The notes under the pieces: generated by a model | Told to the model about the DNA's origin: nothing | The model's database searches: none | Seen by the model: the letters and a program-made list of their open reading frames with translations, nothing else | DNA from: Spirochaetaceae bacterium | GTDB lineage: Bacteria; Myxococcota_A; UBA9160; UBA4427 | Direction of reading: 5' to 3' | DNA: 64,000 nt | Assembly: GCA_020632655.1 (NCBI GenBank) | Contig: JACKFD010000001.1 | Location: 310,001 to 374,000, forward strand | In this document: piece by piece, positions 17,412-26,328 of the stretch | How the letters are laid out: every line of letters begins with the position of its first letter | Numbering within the stretch: the first letter of the stretch is position 1 | Made by a program: the position numbers and the translations under genes

Positions 17412-18602
17412 ATGCGTGGGGGGCGAGGTCGCGGCGGCGACGCAGTCGGGGGGCGCCGAGTGCCCGGGTGTGCGTACGAGCGGAGGTGGCTTCGTCTTCC
17501 GGGCCTGTTGCCGGGCGTCGTTGCGCTGGTCCTCGCGCTCGGGTGCGCGTCCGCGCCGCCTTCGGATCTCGATGCCTGGGACGAGCTGCCCATGGAGCGT
17601 GTGGAGCCCTATCCGACCCGGGCCGAACGGCAGCGACGCGAGCGCGAGGTCGCGGTCGTCGCACGTCCGGGCGACGCAGCACTCGAATCGAGCGTGCGCG
17701 GCGAGATCGAGCGCGGCCTCCGGGATCGACTCGAGCGGCTGGCGCGGGAGGCGGGCGCCGACGTGCGTCGCGATCCGGGATCGGGCGCGGACGAGACGGC
17801 TGCCGAGGACGGGGCGTCCGGTCCGGATCCGTCGCGCGTCGATCCCGAAGCCTCGCCCGAGGCGTCGCCGCCGCCGGATCTCGTGCTGTCGACGCGCGTC
17901 GTGCGGGGTCGGCACACGGCGAGCTGGAAGCGGCCCGCGCGTCGGCCCTGGGAATCGGAGGCGGAGGTCGCGCGTCGGCCGGGGACCTGCACCCATGCGG
18001 TGACGCTCGCGCTGGAGGTCGGGCTGCACGAGTGGGACGGCACGCTGGCGGCGACCGAGGCGATCGTCTCGGCGCGGCCGCCCAGCCGTCGATGGCGCCT
18101 CGAACACGGCAGCGAGCAGTCCTACAAGGACGTCGATCCCGCGTGCAGCCTCTCCTCGGCCGCGCTCGTCGCGCAGCTCGAGTCCACGCTCGACGAGGCG
18201 CTGCGCTGTCTCGAGCGCCCGCTCTCACCGCTGCTCGCGCCGCGCGGCTTCGTCACGGCCCATCGCCGCGCCCCCGACGCCGACCGCCACCTCTATCGCA
18301 TCACCCTCGGATCGGATCATGGCCTCGCCCCCGGCGACGCGATCGAGATCCGACGCGTCGAGCGCGGGAGCCGCGCGGACGACGCGTCCGGGCCCGACGA
18401 GCGGCTGCTCGTCGTGGGCGAGGTGACGGATCTGCTGAAGCCGGGGCTGGCCTGGATCGCCCTCGATCCCGAGCGCGCGCTCGCGCCGATCCGGGCCGGC
18501 GACGTCGCGCGCCGGGCGAGGCGTGAGGGATTGCTCTCGAGTCTCGTCGGGCCGAGCTGCGAAGAGATCCTGACGGAGTCGAACGCCGGACCGGACGCGT
18601 AG
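17412..18602 (+). CDS. Predicted lipoprotein of unknown function
   Basis: I do not recognise the family. A basic n-region and a hydrophobic stretch (LLPGVVALVLALGC) end in a lipobox-like LALGCAS, so export and lipidation are likely. The mature part is charged and Pro-rich to about residue 180. A more ordered region follows, then a C-terminal domain with HGLAPGDAIEIRR and VGEVTDLLKPGLAWIAL, a pattern reminiscent of small beta-barrels in envelope-associated proteins. ATG 17412 was chosen because AAGGAGG (17394-17400) lies 11 nt upstream; GTG 17460 would give a more usual signal length. It diverges from asd. Confidence 0.75.
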   Translation: MRGGRGRGGDAVGGRRVPGCAYERRWLRLPGLLPGVVALVLALGCASAPPSDLDAWDELPMERVEPYPTRAERQRREREVAVVARPGDAALESSVRGEIERGLRDRLERLAREAGADVRRDPGSGADETAAEDGASGPDPSRVDPEASPEASPPPDLVLSTRVVRGRHTASWKRPARRPWESEAEVARRPGTCTHAVTLALEVGLHEWDGTLAATEAIVSARPPSRRWRLEHGSEQSYKDVDPACSLSSAALVAQLESTLDEALRCLERPLSPLLAPRGFVTAHRRAPDADRHLYRITLGSDHGLAPGDAIEIRRVERGSRADDASGPDERLLVVGEVTDLLKPGLAWIALDPERALAPIRAGDVARRARREGLLSSLVGPSCEEILTESNAGPDA

Positions 18603-18611
18603 CGCCACCAC

Positions 18612-18632
18612 GCGCCCCCTATACTGGGGCGC
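18612..18632 (+). promoter_or_regulatory. Palindrome spanning a -10-like hexamer
   Basis: A perfect 7-bp inverted repeat, GCGCCCC (18612-18618) and GGGGCGC (18626-18632), encloses CTATACT. The TATACT at 18620-18625 is a good sigma70 -10 element; no clear -35 is seen. It starts 10 nt after the lipoprotein stop and ends 16 nt before the ligase ATG. It could be an operator over the ligase promoter or a terminator hairpin for the lipoprotein gene. Confidence 0.45.
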
Positions 18633-18648
18633 CCACGGAACGGAGACC

Positions 18649-20172
18649 ATGCTCCTCGACCTCGCCCGAGAGCGCCCGAAGGCGCTGGCCGTCGACGACG
18701 GCGACCGACGACTCGACTACGCGGGCCTCCTCGACCGCAGTCATCGCGTCGCCGACTTCCTGCGGCACGAGGTCGGGCTCGCGCCGGGGGGGCACGTCGC
18801 CCTGCTGATGGGCAACCGCGCCGAGGTGATAGAGCTGCTGCTCGGCGCCGTGCTGGCGGGGCAATGGGTCACGCCGATCAACTGGCACCTCGCCGACGAG
18901 GAGATCGAGTACGTCCTCGCGGACTCGGGCGCGCGGGTCGTCTTCACGGACGACCGCCATGCGCCCGTCCTCGAGCGGATCGGGGCGCGCGGGGCCGGGC
19001 CGCGGGCGGTGCGCGCGGGCGCCGAGCTCGACGGGCTGCTCGACGCGATCCGGCTGCGTCCGCTCGATCTCGACACGCCCGCCGGCGGCAACATGATCTA
19101 CACGAGCGGAACGACGGGGCGGCCGAAGGGCGTCAAGCGCGCGGCGCCGCCGACGGTGCGCGATGCGCTCGTCGGGCACACGAAGTCCGGGCACGCGGCA
19201 CGGCTCGACGGGCGCGGACCGCATCTGATCACGGGGCCCATGTATCACGCGGCGCCGCTGATGTTCGCGGTCTACGACAACGCGAATGGCGCGCCGATCG
19301 TGATCATGCCGCGCTGGGACGAACGGGAGGCACTCGAGCTGATCGCGGGGCGCGAGGTCGCGCACGTGCACCTCGTGCCGACGATGTTCGTGCGGCTGCT
19401 GCGCCTGCCCGACGCGGAGCGCGCGGCGTTCCGGGCGCCGAGTCTGCGCATGGCGCTGCACGGCGCGGCGCCGATCTCGGTCGCCGTGAAGCGCCGCATG
19501 ATCGAGTGGTGGGGGCCCGTGCTCGTGGAGTACTGGGGGGCGACCGAGGGCGGGGTCAACACGCTGATCGACTCGGAGGACTGGCTCGCCCATCCGGGCA
19601 GCGTCGGTCGGGCGCTGCCCGCCTTCGAGATCTTCGCGGTCGACGAGACGGGGCGCCGACTGGGCCCGGGCGGGACGGGCGATCTCTACTGCCGAAGCAA
19701 GGTCTCGGATCGGCCCTTCGAATACCACGGCGACCCCGAGAAGACCGAGCGCGCCTACCTCGAGCCGGGCGTCTTCACGATCGGCGACATCGGATCGGTC
19801 GACGAGCAGGGCTACGTCCATCTCGCCGACCGCCGCTCGAACATGATCATCTCCGGGGGCGTCAACATCTATCCCCAGGAGATCGAGCAGGTCCTCGCCG
19901 AGCATCCCGCCGTCGCGGACGTCGCCGTCTTCGGCATCCCCGACGACGAGTGGGGCGAGTCGGTCAAGGCGGCGGTCGAGCTGCGTGAGGGCCGGCAGCC
20001 GAGCGACGCGCTCGCGCAGGAGATCCTGAGGCACGCCCGCGCGCATCTCGCCGGCTACAAGGTGCCGCGCTCGATCGACTTCGAGGCGGAGCTGCCCCGC
20101 CACCCGAGCGGCAAGCTCTACGTCCGTCGCCTGCGCGAGCGCTACTGGGCCGGACGCGAGCGAAGCATCTAG
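18649..20172 (+). CDS. Acyl-CoA synthetase (AMP-forming)
   Basis: This 507-residue adenylate-forming ligase has the P-loop-like YTSGTTGRPKG (151-161), YWGATEGG in the A5 region, GDIGSVDEQGYVHLADR with the hinge, the A8 stretch ISGGVNIYPQEIEQ and the terminal lysine in HPSGKLYVRRL. It activates a carboxylic acid to acyl-AMP and then to the CoA thioester. The KRAAPP segment after the P-loop is typical of bacterial bile-acid or medium-chain ligases, but the substrate is not determinable. A GGAG directly before the ATG supports the start. No neighbour is overlapped. Confidence 0.92.
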   Translation: MLLDLARERPKALAVDDGDRRLDYAGLLDRSHRVADFLRHEVGLAPGGHVALLMGNRAEVIELLLGAVLAGQWVTPINWHLADEEIEYVLADSGARVVFTDDRHAPVLERIGARGAGPRAVRAGAELDGLLDAIRLRPLDLDTPAGGNMIYTSGTTGRPKGVKRAAPPTVRDALVGHTKSGHAARLDGRGPHLITGPMYHAAPLMFAVYDNANGAPIVIMPRWDEREALELIAGREVAHVHLVPTMFVRLLRLPDAERAAFRAPSLRMALHGAAPISVAVKRRMIEWWGPVLVEYWGATEGGVNTLIDSEDWLAHPGSVGRALPAFEIFAVDETGRRLGPGGTGDLYCRSKVSDRPFEYHGDPEKTERAYLEPGVFTIGDIGSVDEQGYVHLADRRSNMIISGGVNIYPQEIEQVLAEHPAVADVAVFGIPDDEWGESVKAAVELREGRQPSDALAQEILRHARAHLAGYKVPRSIDFEAELPRHPSGKLYVRRLRERYWAGRERSI

Positions 20173-20362
20173 CCCGACGCGGGGATTCACCGGATTCGGG
20201 CGCGCTTGCGGGTGTGGTCGCGGTCGCGCGGGGCCCTTCGTGCGGGCCGGACCTCGGCGTGTCGTGCTGCGCTCCGTCCAGTTTTCTGGTCGATGCCTTG
20301 GATCGCTTCGTTGCCGCCGGCGTGCGATCAAGTGCGAACGAACCGTCGCCGATCCCGGAAGG

Positions 20363-22630
20363 GTGAGTGACGCCGTCCCGTCGAGCGTCGGGCCGCTCGA
20401 GGTCCGATCCGTCCATCCCGCGCAGCTTCGCGTGCTGTTGGTCGAAGACGACCCGATGGACCAGCGCCTGGTCCGCCGGGCGCTGCGCGACGTGCGTCGC
20501 GTGCGTTTCGAGGTGGAGGTGGCGCCCACGCTCGCTGCCGCGCGCGAGGCGCTCGAGGACGGCGCCTTCGATCTCGTCGCCCTGGACCTCTCGCTGCCGG
20601 ACGGCTCCGGGGTCGACCTCGTCGATGCCGTGACGCACGTCGCCCCCGAGCTCCCGATCGTGGTCATGACGGGCAACGACGACGAGGAGCTCGCGCTCGA
20701 GCTCATCCATCGCGGCATCGAGGACTACCTCGTCAAGTCCTCCTTCGAGCCGGCCCACGTGGGCAGCTGCTTCCGCCACGCCGTCGAGCGACATCGCTCG
20801 CGGGCGGCCGTCGAGGCGGCGCGGCGTCACGCGGAGGAGGCCTCGCTGGCGAAGAGCCGCTTCGTCGCGTCGATGAGCCACGAGATCCGGACGCCGCTCA
20901 ACGCGATCCTCGGGATGGCGGACCTGCTCCTCGAGGCCGAGCTCGAGCTCGACCATCGCCAGTACGTCGAGATCTTCCGTCGCACGGGCCGCAACCTGCT
21001 CTTCCTGCTGAACAACGTCCTCGAGCTCTCCTGCGTGGAGTCGGGTCGCTTCCAGCTGCACGAGGGCCCCTTCGAGCCCGTCTCGCTCGCGCGCGCGGCG
21101 GTCGAGACCTTCGCCTATGCCGCCCACAAGAAGAACCTCCACATCGCAGTCGACCCGCGCATCGACGCCGACGCGCGCTACGTGGGCGACGAGGACCGGA
21201 TCCGACAGGTGCTCCTCAACCTCGTCGGCAACGCCGTCAAGTTCACGGACGCAGGCCACGTCTCCCTGCGCATCCAGGAGCGGGTGGGCGAGGGCGGCAC
21301 GGTGCTCGAGATCGAGGTCGAGGACACGGGACCCGGCGTGCCGGAGTCGGCGCGGGCCGCGATCTTCCAGTCCTACGTCCGGGCGCGGCATGGCGCGCAT
21401 GCCAAGTCCGGGACGGGGCTGGGGCTCTCGCTCTGCCATGAGCTCATCGCGCGCATGGGCGGACGGCTCTCGCTCGTCTCGCAGGAGGGCCTTGGGAGCC
21501 GCTTCACGATCGAGCTGCCGCTCGAGCGTCTCGGCTCCACGTCCTCGAGCCCGCGACGACTCGACGGATCGCGCAGTCTGCTCGCTGCGCCGGACTCGAT
21601 CGAGCGCGCGGTGCTCGCGTCGGGGCTGCGGGCGCGGGGCGCCGAGGTCGAGGTGGCGGGATCGGCGGGTGCGGCGCGAGCCCTGTTGGCGGCGGACGAG
21701 GACCGCCCCTTCGATCATCTGATCGTCGACTGCCGATTCGAGGGCGGTGGTCTCGAGCTCGCGGAGTCCCTCGCCGGGTCGAGCACGCGTCCCCGCCTCG
21801 TCGTGTTGATGCCCCTCGACCATCGTCGCGACGACGTCCAGCGGGCGCGCCGGACGGGGGCGGCCGTGCTGCTGCGACCGGCGGATCCCGCGGACGTCTG
21901 CGCGGCGTTGCTCGACGAGTCGCCCGGGCTCGCCGCCGAAGGCCTGACTCCGGAGGGCACCGATCGGATCGGCCTCCCGCCTCTGCGCGTGCTGCTCGCG
22001 GAGGATTCGCCGGAGAACCGCACGCTCGTCCAGGCCTACCTGAAAGAGGCGCCGATCGAGGTCGTCGAGGCCGTGGACGGCGTCGAGGCGGTCGAAGCGG
22101 CCTGCGGCGGCGTCTTCGACGTGATCCTGATGGACGTGAACATGCCGAACAAGGACGGTCTCGAGGCGACGCGCGAGATCCGGGCGCACGAGGCGCAGCA
22201 CGAGCTGCCGCCGACGCCGATCCTGGCCTTGACCGCCTACGCCTTCGCCGAGCAGGTCGAGGCCTGTCGCGAGGCGGGCTGCGACGAGCACCTCGCGAAG
22301 CCGATCGCCAAGCGCGACCTGCTGTCGGCGCTCGGGCGTCGGGGGCGGCGCGTGATCGCGGTGTCAGCGGACCACGAGCTGGCGGATCTCGCCGGCGACT
22401 ACCTCGAGAAACGACGCGAGGATCTCGCGACGATCCGCGCAGCGGCCGAGGGTGGCGACTTCGACCGGATCCGGATCCTCGGCCATAACATGAAGGGCAC
22501 GGGGCTCGGCTACGGCTTCCCGCACGTCAGCGTCCTGGGCGCGGGGATCGAGGCCGCGGCGGTCGCCCGGGACGAGAAGCGCCTCGCCCACGCGCTCGAC
22601 GGACTCTCGGCGCTGCTCGAACGGGCGTGA
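20363..22630 (+). CDS. Hybrid histidine kinase (REC-HisKA-HATPase-REC-REC-HPt)
   Basis: This is a soluble multidomain phosphorelay kinase (755 residues from GTG 20363). The N-terminal receiver has Asp75 and Lys125. A short coiled linker leads to HisKA with His173 (MSHEIRTPLN), then the ATPase with N-box Asn286/Asn290, DTGPG (321-325) and GTGLGL (350-355). The second receiver (about 408-518) is degenerate; the third is canonical with Asp591 in MDVNMPN and Lys647. The C-terminal HPt domain has His708 in LGHNMKG. There is no membrane segment, so input probably comes through the first receiver. A longer version starting at GTG 20240 is possible. It converges with the ETR1-like kinase gene. Confidence 0.93.
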   Translation: MSDAVPSSVGPLEVRSVHPAQLRVLLVEDDPMDQRLVRRALRDVRRVRFEVEVAPTLAAAREALEDGAFDLVALDLSLPDGSGVDLVDAVTHVAPELPIVVMTGNDDEELALELIHRGIEDYLVKSSFEPAHVGSCFRHAVERHRSRAAVEAARRHAEEASLAKSRFVASMSHEIRTPLNAILGMADLLLEAELELDHRQYVEIFRRTGRNLLFLLNNVLELSCVESGRFQLHEGPFEPVSLARAAVETFAYAAHKKNLHIAVDPRIDADARYVGDEDRIRQVLLNLVGNAVKFTDAGHVSLRIQERVGEGGTVLEIEVEDTGPGVPESARAAIFQSYVRARHGAHAKSGTGLGLSLCHELIARMGGRLSLVSQEGLGSRFTIELPLERLGSTSSSPRRLDGSRSLLAAPDSIERAVLASGLRARGAEVEVAGSAGAARALLAADEDRPFDHLIVDCRFEGGGLELAESLAGSSTRPRLVVLMPLDHRRDDVQRARRTGAAVLLRPADPADVCAALLDESPGLAAEGLTPEGTDRIGLPPLRVLLAEDSPENRTLVQAYLKEAPIEVVEAVDGVEAVEAACGGVFDVILMDVNMPNKDGLEATREIRAHEAQHELPPTPILALTAYAFAEQVEACREAGCDEHLAKPIAKRDLLSALGRRGRRVIAVSADHELADLAGDYLEKRREDLATIRAAAEGGDFDRIRILGHNMKGTGLGYGFPHVSVLGAGIEAAAVARDEKRLAHALDGLSALLERA

Positions 22631-22662
22631 GCGGATCGCCGGACGAGTCGGGCCGGGACTCG

Positions 22663-22716
22663 GGTGGCATCCGATTCGTCCCCGTCGCGAGGGCTCAGGT
22701 GGCGTCCGATTTGTCC
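22663..22716. repeat. 19-bp imperfect direct repeat, 35-bp period
   Basis: GGTGGC-TCCGATT-GTCC occurs at 22663-22681 and 22698-22716 with two mismatches. The second copy encodes the last residues and stop of the minus-strand kinase (DKSDAT). The first, just past the stop, would encode DESDAT. It looks like a 35-bp tandem duplication around the 3' end. Confidence 0.7.
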
Positions 22717-24302
22717 GAGTCGGGCTGGATCGGAACCGTGAAGCTGAACGTCGATCCCACGCCCGGGCGGGACTCGACGCTGATCCGGCCTCCATTGCAC
22801 TCGACGATCTTCTTGACGATCGCGAGACCGAGACCGCCGGCCTCGTTTCCGTCTCGGGCGGCGAGCGTCTGGAAGATCGCGAAGACCCGCTGGTGGTGCT
22901 CCGGTGCGATGCCTACGCCGCTGTCCTCGATGCGGAACTCGAGGTGATCCCAGACGCGTCGACCGCCGATCGAGATCGTGCCGTCCTCGTGGCCCATGTG
23001 CTGGATCGCGTTCCCGATCAGGTTCTGGAAGATCTGGGCGAGCTGGATGCGCGGATAGACGACGTCCGGGAGCGACTCGATCCGGATCGAGATGCCGGGG
23101 GGCGCTGCGAGGTTGTCGAGGACCTCCTCGACCAGGTCCTGCGTTCGGACGAGCTCGGGCGGGGCGGGCTGGTTCGCGGCGCGCGAGTAGGCGAGCACGC
23201 CCTCGATCATGCTGTGCATCCGGGCTGCGCGCTGCTTGAGGAGGTGGAGCTGCTCGCGGCCATCGTCGTCGAGACGTTCGGCCTGATCCTCGCTCAGGTA
23301 CTCGGCCAGCGAGGCGATGCCGCGCATGGGCGACTTGAGGTCGTGGGAGACGACGTAGGCGAACTGCTCGAGCTCCCGATTGGAGCGGGCGAGCTCGTCC
23401 GCACGGCGGGCGAGCTCGGACGTGCGGTCGTCGACGCGTCGGGTCAGCTCCTGGTTCAGGCGTTCGAGCTCGCGCTGCACCTCGAGTCGGTCGCTGATGT
23501 CGCGGATGGAAGCGAGGGCGACGCGGCCCGTCGTCGTCTCGAGCATGCCCAGGCTGATCTCGACCGGGAACATCGACCCGTCGCAACGCAGGCCGAAGAG
23601 CTCGCGGCCGTCACCCATCCGACGCCGGGTGGGCGACTGCATGAAGCCCTCGCGTTGCTCGACGTGGGCCGATCGGCAGGATTCCGGCACCAGCACCTCG
23701 ATCGGCTGGCCCACGAGGTCCGATCGCGCGTAGCCGAAGAGCGCCTCGCATCGCTCGTTCACGAGCTCGATCCGGCCGTCCTGGTCGACGATCAGGATCG
23801 CGTCCGGAGCCGACTCGAGCAGCATCCGGAAGCGCTCCTCGAGGTCGTGTCGCTCCTCCATCTCGGTCGTGAGGGCGTCGTTGGTCGCGACCAGCGCCTC
23901 GTTCGCGGCATTGAGGGCCGCCGGGTCCGGCAGGGCGAGGAATCTCGGAATCAGGGGCCACAGGGCGCCGGCGGTGGCGACGGAGACGAGCGCGGTGGCC
24001 GCCTTGACGACGGCCTCGGCGCGGTAGATCGGGTGCCACATGGTCCAGATGCCGAGGATGTGGCTCAGGCCGCAGAGGAAGATGAAGGCGGCGAAGAGGG
24101 CGAGCACGCGCGCCTCGGCGAGATCGCGACGGCGGCGGTGGACGACGAGCAGCGCGACCGGGATCGAGAGGTAGGAGACGGCCGTGACCGCGTCGGAGAT
24201 CACGTGCATCCAGAGCACCTCTGGATTCCAGAGGAAACAATGGCCGTGCGGCATGAAGTCCGCTTCGAAGAGGCGCTCGATGAAGCTGCGGCGCTCGTTC
24301 AT
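22695..24302 (-). CDS. Sensor histidine kinase with ETR1-like copper/ethylene-binding membrane domain and PAS
   Basis: The 535-residue protein starts with three transmembrane helices (about 30-120). These carry Asp37, Tyr44, Phe73, Ile74, Cys77 and His81, at exactly the spacing of Asp25, Tyr32, Phe61, Ile62, Cys65 and His69 of plant ETR1, which bind Cu(I) and ethylene (family knowledge). A PAS domain (about 155-270) and a coiled coil (about 272-312) follow. Then comes HisKA with His320 (VVSHDLKSPMRG) and an ATPase with Asn427/Asn431, DSGVG (460-464) and GGLGLAI (489-495). There is no receiver. It is the last gene of a minus-strand run with two response regulators, 43 bp after the single-domain one, which is its likely partner. 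The ligand could be ethylene, copper or another small molecule. Confidence 0.9.
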   Translation of the reverse strand: MNERRSFIERLFEADFMPHGHCFLWNPEVLWMHVISDAVTAVSYLSIPVALLVVHRRRRDLAEARVLALFAAFIFLCGLSHILGIWTMWHPIYRAEAVVKAATALVSVATAGALWPLIPRFLALPDPAALNAANEALVATNDALTTEMEERHDLEERFRMLLESAPDAILIVDQDGRIELVNERCEALFGYARSDLVGQPIEVLVPESCRSAHVEQREGFMQSPTRRRMGDGRELFGLRCDGSMFPVEISLGMLETTTGRVALASIRDISDRLEVQRELERLNQELTRRVDDRTSELARRADELARSNRELEQFAYVVSHDLKSPMRGIASLAEYLSEDQAERLDDDGREQLHLLKQRAARMHSMIEGVLAYSRAANQPAPPELVRTQDLVEEVLDNLAAPPGISIRIESLPDVVYPRIQLAQIFQNLIGNAIQHMGHEDGTISIGGRRVWDHLEFRIEDSGVGIAPEHHQRVFAIFQTLAARDGNEAGGLGLAIVKKIVECNGGRISVESRPGVGSTFSFTVPIQPDSDKSDAT

Positions 24303-24345
24303 CGAGGACCGCTCCGGACTCCGCCGCCCGCCGGCGCGACCGAGG

Positions 24346-24777
24346 TCAGTCGGAGGGATCGAGCAGCCGCCGCAGGAAGTCGCGCACCCGGCCCAGATCG
24401 AAGGGCTTGTTCAGCAGGCCGACGGCGTCGACCGGGAGCGAGATCGGCAGGGCCGACATCATCGCGAATCGCGCCTCCGGCTGGAGCGCACGGCAATCCG
24501 CGTAGATCGAGAGCCCGGAGTCGGAGTCGGCCAGCATGAAGTCCGCCAGGATCGCCCGGTACTCGTTCTCGACGATCGCGGAGCGCGCCTGACCGACGTC
24601 CGTCGCCCAGTCGAGCACCACGTCCGGATCGACCCAGTGCAGGGCGCGCCCCAGCAGCGGCATCAGCTGGACGTCGTCCTCGACGACCAGCAGCCGCGGC
24701 GCGTGCAGGCTCGGCCAGGTGTCCGTATGGGTCCGCTTGGGCGGCGGACGGAGGTCGGGGAGGGGAAGGGCGGCCAT
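24346..24777 (-). CDS. Single-domain response regulator
   Basis: This 143-residue receiver has a 27-residue Pro-rich leader, acidic residues in VVEDD (31-35), a probable phosphoacceptor Asp79 in ILADFMLADSDSG and Lys124 in NKPFD. The loop after the aspartate is longer than in CheY and lacks the usual MPGMDG. There is no output domain, so it would shuttle phosphate or act by protein contact. AAGGAG sits 7 nt before the ATG. It lies between the OmpR-type regulator and the ETR1-like kinase in one orientation, with gaps of 93 and 43 bp, consistent with an operon. It resembles the regulators at 26329 and 26775. Confidence 0.88.
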   Translation of the reverse strand: MAALPLPDLRPPPKRTHTDTWPSLHAPRLLVVEDDVQLMPLLGRALHWVDPDVVLDWATDVGQARSAIVENEYRAILADFMLADSDSGLSIYADCRALQPEARFAMMSALPISLPVDAVGLLNKPFDLGRVRDFLRRLLDPSD

Positions 24778-24870
24778 GGGTGTTCTCCTTGTGGGCTCGC
24801 CCCTTCAGATCGTCTGGAATCCCTGCGAGCGGATCCAGCTTCCGTGCAATCTCCTCCATCCTTCGCTCCG

Positions 24871-25557
24871 TCACGCCCGGACCGGACTCGCGAGTCGGTA
24901 GCCGACGCCGCGCACGGCGCGCAGTCGGTCGGCGTGGGGTCCGAGCTTCTTGCGCAGGTTGCTCACGTGGGAGTCGATCGTCCGGGGCGAGACCCGGACC
25001 CCGGGCCAGGCCGCCTCCACCAGCAGATGGCGTTGCACGGCCTCGCCGCGCCGGGCGGCGAGGCAATGCAGCAGGCGGAACTCGTGCGGGGTCAGGTCGC
25101 AGACCCTCTCGCTGTCGCCCTCCCGCAGTCGCACCTCGTGGCGCACGAGGTCGAGCGTCATGTCGTCGAAGGCGAGTCGCGCATCCCGGCGCCCGTGGCC
25201 GCGGAGTCGGGCCTCGACCCGGACGCGCAGCTCGGCGGCGGCGAAGGGCTTGGCGATGTAGTCCTCGGCGCCGAGCCGGAAGCCCATGACCTTGTCCTGG
25301 ACGTCGGCGCGCCCGGTCAGGAACACCACGGGAATGTTCTCGAGCATCGCATTGCTCTTCAGGCTCGCGCAGAGCTCGAAGCCATCCATGTCGGGGAGCT
25401 CGACGTCGACGAGGAAGAGATCGGGGGGCTGCGTGCTCGCGAGCTCGACGCACTCGCTCCCGCTCTCGGCGAAGGCGACGTCGCCGGCGTCGCGCAGGGC
25501 GCGACGGATCAGCTCCTGGGCGTCCTTCGAGTCCTCCACGACGAGGATCTGCGGCAT
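24871..25557 (-). CDS. OmpR/PhoB-type response regulator
   Basis: This 228-residue regulator has a canonical receiver (acidic ED at 8-9, phosphoacceptor Asp51 in LVDVELPDMDG, Thr81, Lys103). Its winged-helix DNA-binding domain (about 125-225) shows RTIDSHVSNLRKKL and the terminal RAVRGVGYRL hairpin. It is the only DNA-binding protein in the signalling island and so the probable output of the ETR1-like kinase encoded downstream (inference). The start MPQILVV at 25557 was chosen over a longer frame because the receiver begins there and GAGG precedes it. A 160-bp gap separates it from a divergent response regulator. Confidence 0.92.
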   Translation of the reverse strand: MPQILVVEDSKDAQELIRRALRDAGDVAFAESGSECVELASTQPPDLFLVDVELPDMDGFELCASLKSNAMLENIPVVFLTGRADVQDKVMGFRLGAEDYIAKPFAAAELRVRVEARLRGHGRRDARLAFDDMTLDLVRHEVRLREGDSERVCDLTPHEFRLLHCLAARRGEAVQRHLLVEAAWPGVRVSPRTIDSHVSNLRKKLGPHADRLRAVRGVGYRLASPVRA

Positions 25558-25717
25558 CGTCGGACCTCGCTCGTGTCGTTGGTCACGGTTCCGACTCCCA
25601 TCGGTCGACCCGATGTGGCGCTTCTGTGGATTTTCCTGGACGGTCGACTCGGCACTCGTGTGGGCCGGCGATCGGGCCGATCCGGAGACATCTGAATACC
25701 GCAGGAAGGCCCCCAGG

Positions 25718-26170
25718 ATGTCCCGATGCGTTCGCATGTTGTTAGTGGAGGACGAAGCCGTCGACGTGATGACGATGCGACGGGCGATCGATCGCCGGGA
25801 TCTGCCGGCGAGCGTTCTCGTGGCTGGATCGGCCGAGGATGCGATGGAGCGTCTCGGTCTCGCGGGCGAGGGCGCCTCGGATCGGATCGAGGGCGTCGAC
25901 CTCGTCGTCGCCGACCTGAAGCTGCCCCGTCTCTCGGGCCTCGAGCTGCTCGAGCGGCTGCGCGCGAGCGAGCGTCACGCGATCACGCCCTGCATCGTGC
26001 TCTCGACCTCGGGCCAGGAGTCCGAGGCGGCGCGCGCCTACGCGCTCGGGGCTGCCGGCTATTTCGTGAAGCCCCTGGCCTTCGACGAGTACGCGAACCT
26101 CGTCGAGTCGATCGTGACCTTCTATGCGCGAGCGATGCCGATTCCCTTCATGAGTCGAACGGGGGCGTAG
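25718..26170 (+). CDS. Single-domain response regulator, Rcp1-like
   Basis: This 150-residue stand-alone receiver has VEDE at 10-13, phosphoacceptor Asp66 in VVADLKLPRLSG, and Lys118 in FVKPL. The long alpha2 region and the final YARAMPIP segment resemble the CheY-like partners of bacteriophytochromes (Rcp1 type), which receive phosphate from PAS/HisKA kinases with the same SHDLKSP motif as the neighbouring ETR1-like kinase. AGGAAGG (25703-25709) is 8 nt before the ATG. It is divergent from the OmpR-type regulator gene, with which it probably shares a promoter region. Confidence 0.9.
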   Translation: MSRCVRMLLVEDEAVDVMTMRRAIDRRDLPASVLVAGSAEDAMERLGLAGEGASDRIEGVDLVVADLKLPRLSGLELLERLRASERHAITPCIVLSTSGQESEAARAYALGAAGYFVKPLAFDEYANLVESIVTFYARAMPIPFMSRTGA

Positions 26171-26328
26171 GCCGCGGCCGACCGGGGCCCGGGCCGGGCG
26201 GATCGACGAGCCGAAGGTCGGGATTCCTCCAGCGAATCTCGACGGGCGGGATCGCGTCCCTGGCCGATCGGAGGGGGGGCCGGGGCGTTCGGGGGGATCG
26301 TGACGCGGCTCAGACGAAGGAGACTCCG

